In this document: positions 1 to 5,242 of the stretch, piece by piece
Layout: each line of letters opens with the position of its first letter
Position numbering within the stretch: position 1 is the first letter of the stretch
Source: CAYZEZ01 sp964477295
Lineage (GTDB): Bacteria > Bacteroidota > Bacteroidia > Bacteroidales > SM23-62
DNA length: 5,880 nt
Reading direction: 5' to 3'
Assembly (NCBI GenBank): GCA_964477295.1
Contig: CAYZEZ010000290.1
Location: forward strand, 1-5,880
Translations under genes and position numbers: made by a program
Notes under the pieces: generated by a model
Seen by the model: only the letters and a program-made list of their open reading frames with translations
Databases searched by the model: none
Told to the model about the DNA's origin: nothing

Positions 1-205
1 CCTGGATCTGCCTGATGCGTTTCTTTCCCATCTTGCCTTTAACTTTCCTGTAGGCCTCGTTAAAGGTCATGCCTTGCTCCATCTCTGCTTCGATATTGCA
101 ACAGATATGGTCCAGGATCTCATTTTTCAGCCGGGTGTAGGTCAGGCCCTGCTGATCAATGTCACCGGAAATCTTATCGATTTCCTTTTCTGTTAACTCA
201 GGCAT
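1..205 (-). CDS. HAAS-like N-terminal domain of a PadR-linked (probably membrane) protein, partial
   Basis: Translating the minus strand from ATG at 205-203 gives 68 residues starting MPELTEKEIDKISGDI, open to the window edge, so the C-terminal part is missing. The visible part is helical and charged, with an E-I-L-D-H-I-C-C stretch (about residues 29-36), then E-Q-G-M-T-F-N-E-A-Y and a G-K-M-G turn before R-Q-I-Q. This pattern of a DH-containing helix, then G-x-(S/T)-x-x-E-A and an (F/M)G turn is typical of the small HAAS-type helical domain at the N-terminus of membrane proteins encoded next to PadR repressors; that match is from memory of the family. The start codon lies inside the end of the PadR gene (8-bp overlap in a different frame), which suggests one transcript and translational coupling. 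Membrane segments would lie beyond the window, so the full function is unknown. An effector or permease of a PadR-controlled envelope system is the likeliest reading. Confidence 0.72.
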   Translation of the reverse strand, partial: MPELTEKEIDKISGDIDQQGLTYTRLKNEILDHICCNIEAEMEQGMTFNEAYRKVKGKMGKKRIRQIQ

Positions 206-548
206 AGTTCAGGTTAAGACCGGGAGAAGGTTTCAGAAGTTGTTTCATGATCCTTACAAATTCAACGAATTCTTCCATCTTGTCTTTCGAGGTCTTAGTG
301 CCTTCAGGAGTCAGACGATAATACTTTCTAACCCGCTTGCCGATGCTGTATTCCTCGGCAACTATCAGACCGTCAGCCTCCAGTTTATGCAAGGTAGGAT
401 AGAGCGCACCCCAGGTTAACTGGATCTTTCCTTCAGAAAGCTTCTCCACTTCCCGGGTGATTTCGTAACCGTACATTCTGTCATTCTCTGCTAACAGATT
501 CAAAACGATCGTTTTAAGGGTCCCTTTTAATAATTCATTTGATATCAT
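198..548 (-). CDS. PadR-family winged-helix transcriptional repressor
   Basis: The 116-residue protein is the usual size of a short (PadR-s1) family member. The N-terminal winged helix is clear: ELLKGTLKTIVLNLL (residues 5-19) is helix 1, MYGYEI (25-30) is the conserved YGYEI segment, LTWGALYPTLHKLEADGLI (44-62) is the recognition-helix region with the family LYP-x-L-x-x-LE motif, and KRVRKYYRLTPEG (71-83) is the wing. The C-terminal helix (84-104) would form the dimer interface and is short. The start at 548 fits the family N-terminus (MIS-x-ELL-x-GTL), and no other ATG lies between it and the in-frame upstream stop at 588-590. PadR proteins usually repress their own operon and respond to a ligand or stress signal; the signal cannot be read here. 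The next gene overlaps the stop, so both are probably co-transcribed. Placement over the promoter of the TATATAA boxes at 558-608 suggests autoregulation. Confidence 0.95.
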   Translation of the reverse strand: MISNELLKGTLKTIVLNLLAENDRMYGYEITREVEKLSEGKIQLTWGALYPTLHKLEADGLIVAEEYSIGKRVRKYYRLTPEGTKTSKDKMEEFVEFVRIMKQLLKPSPGLNLNYA

Positions 549-552
549 GACA

Positions 553-584
553 CAAATATATATAATATTCCGATATATAACAAA
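553..584 (-). promoter_or_regulatory. Bacteroidetes-type promoter of the PadR operon
   Basis: On the minus strand the sequence reads TTTG (584-581), a 20-bp spacer, then TATATTTG (560-553). This matches the Bacteroidetes primary sigma factor pattern of a TTTG -33 element and a TAnnTTTG -7 element. Only about 4 bp separate the -7 box from the PadR ATG at 548, so the transcript would start at or within a few bases of the start codon. The spacing and both boxes were read directly; the transcription start is inferred. Confidence 0.65.
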
Positions 585-608
585 CTTTTATATAAGAATT
601 TTATATAA
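558..608. promoter_or_regulatory. Four spaced TATATAA boxes, putative PadR operator
   Basis: TATATAA occurs four times on the plus strand, ending at 565, 580, 595 and 608, so the steps are 15, 15 and 13 bp. The left pair extends to ATATATAA (558-565, 573-580) and the right pair to TTTTATATAA (586-595, 599-608). The latter two contain the palindrome TTATATAA. The first box overlaps the -7 element of the PadR promoter, and the -33 element lies just after the second box. This is where an autorepressor would bind. It is not the ATGT-N8-ACAT operator described for some PadR proteins, and part of the signal could be plain AT richness. Confidence 0.4.
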
Positions 609-612
609 AAAT

Positions 613-647
613 ACAGAATTCAGAATACAGAAGCCAGAATTCAGAGG
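613..647. repeat. Five-unit heptanucleotide tandem repeat (NCAGAAN)
   Basis: The units are ACAGAAT, TCAGAAT, ACAGAAG, CCAGAAT and TCAGAGG, with no gaps, giving 35 bp with strict 7-bp periodicity. The core CAGA is constant while the first and last bases vary. It lies between the PadR operator region and the promoter of the S9 peptidase gene. The remainder of the 549-724 intergenic stretch holds only the two promoters and the TATATAA boxes. The array resembles the short heptameric repeats (STRR type) known from cyanobacteria. Its function is not known. Confidence 0.75.
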
Positions 648-667
648 AATAAATTGGCAATTCATAT

Positions 668-699
668 GTTGTCAGATGATATATGATTTGATACATTTG
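668..699 (+). promoter_or_regulatory. Bacteroidetes-type promoter of the S9 peptidase gene
   Basis: TACATTTG (692-699) matches the TAnnTTTG -7 consensus exactly. TTG (669-671, in the context GTTG) lies 20 bp upstream as a -33 element, the same spacing as in the divergent PadR promoter. Transcription would start near 702-706, giving a 5' leader of about 20 nt before the ATG at 725. The leader is A/T rich with no Shine-Dalgarno sequence, as is normal in this phylum. Confidence 0.6.
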
Positions 700-724
700 T
701 CTTATAAACAAAATTAAATTGATC

Positions 725-2620
725 ATGAAAAAACTTCATTCCCTGATCGTCCCGGTTTTATTAATTTTAATAATAGGCGGGTGTCAGCCAGCCATGGAAA
801 GACCTCCGATAATTGATGTTGAGGACTTTTTCAAAAAGCCTGAAAAAGTAAGTTTCCAGGTTTCTCCCGGTGGTTCCTATCTTGCATACATGGGTCCTTA
901 TGAAGAAAAGATGAATGTTTTCGTAATGAATATCGGCGAAGAGGAGGCAAGAAGGATCACCAATGAAACAGACCGGTCACTGTATGGTTATGGCTGGGCC
1001 AATAATACCACAATCTTGTATATTAAAGATGTCGGGGGAGATGAAAACCTCCAGATTTTTTCAGTGGATGTGGAGACCGGAGAGGAAAAGGCTGTTATAG
1101 CAAAGGAGGGAGTTCGTGCGGAAGTGCTGGATATTCTCAGGGATAATCCCGACGAGATACTGATTACCACGAATGAAAGGAATCCACAGGTTTTCGATCC
1201 TTACCGGTTTAACCTGGTAACGGGTGAATTAAACCGTCTGGCTGAAAATCCGGGAGATATAACGGGATGGGATACCGACCACAAAGGCAAACTCAGGCTG
1301 GCTCAGGCAACAGACGGAGTTAATGTCAGGTTTCTTTACCGTGATACGGAAGACGAAGAGTTCAAAGTACTTAAGAACCTTAACTTCAAGGAAACTTTTT
1401 CCGCCTATTTTTTTGATTTTGACAACAGGAATATCTATTGTTATTCAGACCTCGGACGGGATAAAGGTGCCTTTGTTCTGTATGATCCCCAAAAAGATGA
1501 GGAACTGGAGGTTGTGTTTGAAACGGATGAGGTGGATGTCGGGAGCCTGGCCTATTCAAGGAAAAGAGAAGTGCTTACCTATGCATCTTATGTAACTGAT
1601 AAAACCCACAGGCACTTTTTTGATCCCGAAACGGAGAAAATGTATCAACACCTTGAGGAACAATTACCCGGGTATGAGATCTCTGTTGTTTCAATGAACC
1701 GCGAAGAGAATATATTTATCGTCAATGCCAGCAGTGACCGCACCAAGGGTAGTTACTACCTCTATGACCTGGATAATAATGAATTAACATTCATAACGGA
1801 GATTGCTCCCTGGTTGAATGAAGAGCATATGGCCAATATGAAGCCTATCCAGTATACTTCACGTGACGGATTGACCATTCATGGCTATTTAACTTTACCT
1901 GTTGGTATGAAGCATAAAAACCTGCCCATTGTTGTCAATCCACATGGCGGGCCGTGGGCCAGGGATTACTGGGGATTTAACCCCGAGGTTCAGTTCCTGG
2001 CGAACAGGGGTTATGGTGTACTGCAAATGAATTTCCGTTCTTCAACGGGTTATGGCAAGGAATTCTGGCAGAAAGGATTCGGGGAGTGGGGCAGGACTAT
2101 GCAGGATGATATTTCTGACGGGGTCCAATGGCTGATCGGGGAGGGGATCGGGGATCCGGACAAGATTGCTATTTATGGTGCCAGTTACGGAGGTTATGCA
2201 GTGCTGGCCGGGATGACGCTGACGCCGGAATTATATTGTTGCGGTGTGGATTACGTGGGCGTGGCAAATATGTTTACTTTTATGAATACCATCCCGCCTT
2301 ACTGGGAACCGCTGAGAGCCATGTTTTACGAAATGGTGGGCGATCCTGTGAAAGACAGTGTCCGCCTGGCAGAAATTTCACCTGTACAGCATGTGGATAA
2401 TATCCGGGCGCCCATATTTATTGCCCAGGGAGCACGTGATCCCAGGGTCAACAAGGATGAATCGGATCAGATGGTGAAAGCACTCAGGGACAGGGGCATA
2501 GAGGTGGAATACATGGTGAAGGAGAACGAGGGACATGGATTTTATGAACAACAGAACCAGTTTGATTTCTACAATGCCATGATAGAGTTTTTAAATACCC
2601 ATATGAAGAGTGACGAATGA
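725..2620 (+). CDS. S9-family (prolyl oligopeptidase type) serine peptidase, lipoprotein
   Basis: The 631-residue protein begins MKKLHSLIVPVLLILIIGGC, a lipoprotein signal peptide with lipobox I-G-G-C and lipidation at Cys20. It is therefore exported and membrane anchored, probably to the outer membrane because no Asp follows the Cys. A TTG at 719 would add two residues; ATG at 725 gives the normal signal peptide. Residues about 40-375 form the beta-propeller that filters substrates by size. Residues about 378-631 are the alpha/beta hydrolase. The nucleophile is Ser487 in GASYGGY; the other triad members are Asp572 in QGARDPRVN and His604 in NEGHGFY. HGGP (407-410) supplies the oxyanion-hole region. 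GxSYGGY and the overall length best fit subfamily S9C (acylaminoacyl peptidase/DPP5-like), although S9B-type dipeptidyl peptidases cannot be excluded. The family cleaves short peptides, often releasing N-terminal dipeptides or blocked residues. All key residues are present, so it should be active. The following M28 peptidase lies on the same strand. Confidence 0.93.
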   Translation: MKKLHSLIVPVLLILIIGGCQPAMERPPIIDVEDFFKKPEKVSFQVSPGGSYLAYMGPYEEKMNVFVMNIGEEEARRITNETDRSLYGYGWANNTTILYIKDVGGDENLQIFSVDVETGEEKAVIAKEGVRAEVLDILRDNPDEILITTNERNPQVFDPYRFNLVTGELNRLAENPGDITGWDTDHKGKLRLAQATDGVNVRFLYRDTEDEEFKVLKNLNFKETFSAYFFDFDNRNIYCYSDLGRDKGAFVLYDPQKDEELEVVFETDEVDVGSLAYSRKREVLTYASYVTDKTHRHFFDPETEKMYQHLEEQLPGYEISVVSMNREENIFIVNASSDRTKGSYYLYDLDNNELTFITEIAPWLNEEHMANMKPIQYTSRDGLTIHGYLTLPVGMKHKNLPIVVNPHGGPWARDYWGFNPEVQFLANRGYGVLQMNFRSSTGYGKEFWQKGFGEWGRTMQDDISDGVQWLIGEGIGDPDKIAIYGASYGGYAVLAGMTLTPELYCCGVDYVGVANMFTFMNTIPPYWEPLRAMFYEMVGDPVKDSVRLAEISPVQHVDNIRAPIFIAQGARDPRVNKDESDQMVKALRDRGIEVEYMVKENEGHGFYEQQNQFDFYNAMIEFLNTHMKSDE

Positions 2621-2736
2621 ATCGTGAAATGAGAATCATTCGATGAAAGCAAATAATTCTCATTCGCAAGGCCGGTTGTGGCTGTGGCCTTGTGCGAGGT
2701 GAGCAATCGTGAATAAGGCGAGAATAAAATATTCAC
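2614..2736 (+). other. Intergenic stretch with consecutive potential stem-loops
   Basis: Between the two peptidase genes there are three inverted repeats in a row. The first has perfect 9-bp arms AATGAGAAT (2628-2636) and ATTCTCATT (2656-2664). The second starts at the next base, with CGCAAGGCC (2665-2673) pairing with GGCCTTGTG (2686-2694), including one G-U pair, around a 12-nt loop. The third has 7-bp arms GTGAATA (2709-2715) and TATTCAC (2730-2736). CGAATGA (2614-2620, ending in the S9 stop codon) can also pair with TCATTCG at 2636-2642 or 2660-2666, so alternative folds exist. No T-run follows any stem, so these are not clear terminators. No good TAnnTTTG promoter was found before the M28 gene; the nearest is TATCTGTG at 2752-2759 with one mismatch and no -33 box. 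Read-through from the S9 gene is therefore plausible. Confidence 0.4.
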
Positions 2737-2765
2737 AACGACAAAACGTGTTATCTGTGAATTCC

Positions 2766-4133
2766 ATGAAAAAATCAATTGTATTCCTATTTTTATTATT
2801 CCCGGTCGTCCTGCCGGCCCAGGATAAGGATTCATTATTAATCCGTAATATATTTGATGAAGCACTCACCAGTCGTGCGGCTTATGAGAACCTCAGATGG
2901 TTGTGCAAGAACACAAAAGGCAGAATTGCAGGTTCCCCGGAAGCAGCAGCAGCAGTGGAATTTACCAGACAGGTAATGTTACGAATGGACCTCGACAGTG
3001 TCTACCTGCAGGAGTTAATGGTGAAGCGCTGGGTGCGTGGCGACAGTGAATATGCCCGCATGTCTTCATCCAAATTTGGATCAGAAGATCTGGCCATTAC
3101 AGCGCTCGGAACATCGGTAGGAACAGATGATGCTGGAATTGTTAGTCATGTGATAGAGGTACAGAACTTCGAGGAGCTGGCACTGCTAGGTGAAAAAGGA
3201 GTCAAAGGTAAGATTGTTTTCTTCAACAGGCCCATGGATCCAACCCTGATAAATACTTTCAGGGGTTATGGAGGTGCAGTTAACCAGCGTACAAACGGGG
3301 CATTTGAAGCAGCAAAATATGGTGCTGTGGCAGCCATTATCCGGTCGGCGACATCAGCCATTGATGATTATCCCCATACCGGAGTAATGTATTACCATGA
3401 GGGGACTACCAAAATCCCTGCCGTATGTGTGAGCACCAGAGGTGCAAATTTGTTAAGCACTTGGCTTAAAGAGGATTCTGACCTTAACCTGCACATAATC
3501 AGTAACTGCCAGAACTATCCGGATGTTACCTCCTTTAATGTAATAGGGGAGATCAGGGGATCCACCTACCCCGATGAGATCATCACCATAGGCGGCCATC
3601 TCGATGCCTGGGATAACGGTGAGGGAGCACACGATGACGGAGCAGGCTGCGTTCAGTCGATCGAGGTACTCAGGCTCTTCAAGGAGTTGGGGATACAGCC
3701 AAAACGAACAGTCCGTGCTGTGATGTTCATGGATGAGGAAATTGCCCAGCGGGGAGGTAAAAAATATACGGAAATGGCAAGTTTAAACAACGAGATCCAT
3801 TACGTTGCGTTGGAATCGGACAGGGGAGGGCTGTTGCCGCGTGGATTCGGAATTGGGGCCAAGGGGAAGCGGTTGGATGATTTCCTGTCCCTCTCAACCT
3901 ATTTCAAACCATATGGAATAACAGAGTTCACCAGTGGAGGAGGAGGAGTGGACATAGGGCCATTAAGGGAATTTGGTACTGTATTGATCAGCCTGGTGCC
4001 CGACGGCCAGCGATATTTCGATTATCATCACTCCCCCAACGACACTTTTGAGCAGGTTAATATCAGGGAATTGCAGATGGGCAGTGCCTCAATCGCAGCA
4101 CTTATTTACCTGATTGATAAGAATGATCTTTGA
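2766..4133 (+). CDS. Secreted M28-family metallopeptidase, carboxypeptidase Q (PGCP)-like
   Basis: ATG at 2766 gives a 455-residue protein with a standard signal peptide, MKKSIVFLFLLFPVVLPA, cleaved near residue 18. An upstream in-frame GTG at 2709 would place 19 hydrophilic residues ahead of this signal and is rejected. Residues about 122-235 look like a protease-associated (PA) domain inserted before the catalytic core. M28 zinc ligands are all present: His278 in GGHLD, bridging Asp290 in AHDDGAG, Glu325 in MDEE with general base Glu324, Asp352 in LESDRGG, and His422 in DYHHSPNDT. The ESD and HHSxxDT motifs are those of the carboxypeptidase Q/plasma glutamate carboxypeptidase branch, whose members hydrolyse dipeptides or remove C-terminal residues from short peptides with two zinc ions. 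There is no lipobox, so it is probably periplasmic or released. It lies 145 bp behind the S9 peptidase gene, on the same strand, and could finish degradation of the short products that enzyme makes. Substrate specificity is inferred. Confidence 0.93.
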   Translation: MKKSIVFLFLLFPVVLPAQDKDSLLIRNIFDEALTSRAAYENLRWLCKNTKGRIAGSPEAAAAVEFTRQVMLRMDLDSVYLQELMVKRWVRGDSEYARMSSSKFGSEDLAITALGTSVGTDDAGIVSHVIEVQNFEELALLGEKGVKGKIVFFNRPMDPTLINTFRGYGGAVNQRTNGAFEAAKYGAVAAIIRSATSAIDDYPHTGVMYYHEGTTKIPAVCVSTRGANLLSTWLKEDSDLNLHIISNCQNYPDVTSFNVIGEIRGSTYPDEIITIGGHLDAWDNGEGAHDDGAGCVQSIEVLRLFKELGIQPKRTVRAVMFMDEEIAQRGGKKYTEMASLNNEIHYVALESDRGGLLPRGFGIGAKGKRLDDFLSLSTYFKPYGITEFTSGGGGVDIGPLREFGTVLISLVPDGQRYFDYHHSPNDTFEQVNIRELQMGSASIAALIYLIDKNDL

Positions 4134-4185
4134 AGAGTGAAGAGTGAAGAGGAACATGAGGAACGATAAACGATTAACGAAGAAC
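4131..4185. repeat. Two heptad repeat blocks filling a convergent intergenic gap
   Basis: Three perfect copies of TGAAGAG (4131-4151) begin on the TGA stop codon of the M28 gene. A GAGGAAC duplication follows (4149-4155 and 4158-4164). A second heptad block comes next: AACGATA, AACGATT, AACGAAG and a partial AAC (4162-4185). It ends at the base before the stop codon of the convergent ddl gene. The whole gap of 52 bp is thus low-complexity, 7-bp-periodic DNA. No hairpin typical of a bidirectional terminator is visible in it. Confidence 0.75.
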
Positions 4186-5163
4186 CTATTTGGAAAGCAT
4201 CTCAATAATTCTCCGGTAAACTTCCTCCTCTGTTAATCCGTGTGCCCGTATCATTTTGGGTACAATGCTCTCTTTTGTCATTCCCGGAATGCCATTCAGC
4301 TCCAGGAAACAGAGTGCTCCGTTTTGATTGATGAAATCTACCCTCACAATACCCCTGCAGTCGAGGAGTGAATATATTTTCGAAGCCTGCAACTGGCAAT
4401 CCCTGGCCAGGTTGCCCGGGATTTGAGCTGGGACAATCTCATCAGCCATACCATCTGTGTACTTGGCCTCATAATCAAAGAATTCCTTTTTACTTACAAT
4501 TTCAGTTACCGGAAAGATCAGTTCTTCATCTTTAAACTTAACCAGTCCGCATGTCAATTCAGGTCCCTCAATAAATGCTTCAACCAGTACATCACTGTCT
4601 TCTGTCATAGCTTCACGAATCGCTTTCTCCATGCTTTCAGCACGATTGATCCTTGATACCCCAAAACTGGATCCCCCGCAGTTAGGTTTTATAAAACATG
4701 GTAATCCCAATGTTTCAATAATCTTTTCAGGATTATATTGATCACCCTGCCTGATCAGAACCGAGTCGGCCATTTTTATCCCGAACCGGGAAAGGAACAT
4801 TTTCGTTTTGTACTTGTTGAATGTTAGTGCAAGGGACAAAACGCCGGATGTACTATATGGAATTCCGATCAAATCAAAATAGGCCTGGAGCTTTCCGTCC
4901 TCACCCGGAGGTCCGTGCATAGCAAGAAAAGCAAAATCAAATCCGATGGTTAATCCGTTCAATTGAAAAGTGAAATCATGCCTGTTGACAGGGTATTCGG
5001 TTCCATCATCCAGAACAATATGCCAGTCATCTCCCTTTATATAAACAATGAATGGCTGGAAGTATTCATTATCAATACATTGCTTAACATGCTCTGCACT
5101 TCTCAATGAAATAACTATTTCGGATGAGTCCCCGCCGGTGATAATGGCTATGTTCTTCTTCAT
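4186..5163 (-). CDS. ddl: D-alanine-D-alanine ligase
   Basis: The 325-residue cytoplasmic ATP-grasp enzyme joins two D-alanines with ATP, making the dipeptide end of the peptidoglycan stem and the target of D-cycloserine. The N-terminal domain carries GGDSSE (10-15) with the Glu that contacts the first D-Ala, and HGPPGEDG (83-90). The ATP-grasp part has the ATP-binding Lys159 in FIKP, the GGSSFGVS loop (163-170), and the omega-loop EFFDYEAKY (227-235). The Tyr at the end of that loop marks D-Ala rather than D-lactate specificity. Catalytic and Mg2+ residues follow: Arg274 and Asp276 in RVDF, Glu288 and Asn290 in ELNGIPGMT, and Ser299. Length and motifs are normal for the family. ATG at 5163 places the conserved KKNIAIITGG start at residue 2. 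It lies 76 bp behind an RluD-type gene on the same strand. From general knowledge, a PASTA protein-rluD-ddl order is common in Bacteroidetes, so both are likely co-transcribed, with the intergenic hairpin possibly tuning ddl. Confidence 0.96.
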   Translation of the reverse strand: MKKNIAIITGGDSSEIVISLRSAEHVKQCIDNEYFQPFIVYIKGDDWHIVLDDGTEYPVNRHDFTFQLNGLTIGFDFAFLAMHGPPGEDGKLQAYFDLIGIPYSTSGVLSLALTFNKYKTKMFLSRFGIKMADSVLIRQGDQYNPEKIIETLGLPCFIKPNCGGSSFGVSRINRAESMEKAIREAMTEDSDVLVEAFIEGPELTCGLVKFKDEELIFPVTEIVSKKEFFDYEAKYTDGMADEIVPAQIPGNLARDCQLQASKIYSLLDCRGIVRVDFINQNGALCFLELNGIPGMTKESIVPKMIRAHGLTEEEVYRRIIEMLSK

Positions 5164-5196
5164 TACATGAAATTAATTGAATAAAGGTAAAGATTT

Positions 5197-5242
5197 TGAT
5201 TTAAGAATAAACCTGCCGGCACACAGGCTTGTTCTTAAATCA
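5197..5242 (-). other. Long imperfect palindrome (hairpin) between rluD and ddl
   Basis: Arms TGATTTAAGAA (5197-5207) and TTCTTAAATCA (5232-5242) are perfect 11-bp inverted repeats. Pairing continues inward through 5208-5215 with 5224-5231, with one mismatch and one G-U type pair on either strand, to an 8-base loop (5216-5223). The stem totals about 19 positions. On the transcript (minus strand) it begins with the UGA stop codon of the rluD gene. It is followed by AAATCTTTACC rather than a clear U-run, so a classic terminator is doubtful. An attenuator, an mRNA-stability element or a small palindromic repeat element are alternatives. Confidence 0.7.

Noticed and set aside
159..419. Plus-strand reading frame of 86 codons opposite PadR
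   Set aside because: It lies antisense to a clear PadR gene and its overlapping partner, and the product has no recognisable motif.
558..647. CRISPR array
   Set aside because: The repeats are 7-10 bp with no spacers of CRISPR size, and no cas genes are present.
1323..1595. Alternative-frame plus-strand ORF within the S9 gene
   Set aside because: It overlaps the well-supported S9 beta-propeller frame and has no family features; it is a shadow.
2128..2400. Alternative-frame ORF across the S9 catalytic domain
   Set aside because: The Ser487 motif lies in the main frame here, and the alternative product resembles no known protein.
2665..2694. Rho-independent terminator after the S9 gene
   Set aside because: The stem is G/C rich but is followed by GAGGTGAGC rather than a T-run.
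2709..2765. Upstream GTG start for the M28 peptidase
   Set aside because: It would put 19 polar residues before an otherwise standard signal peptide, and it lies within a potential stem-loop arm.
2569..2869. Minus-strand ORFs across the gap between the peptidase genes
   Set aside because: They overlap the ends of two real genes, and their translations show no motif or plausible signal peptide.
4134..4185. Bidirectional terminator between M28 and ddl
   Set aside because: Convergent genes make one expected, but no inverted repeat with flanking T-runs was found; the gap is heptad repeat DNA.
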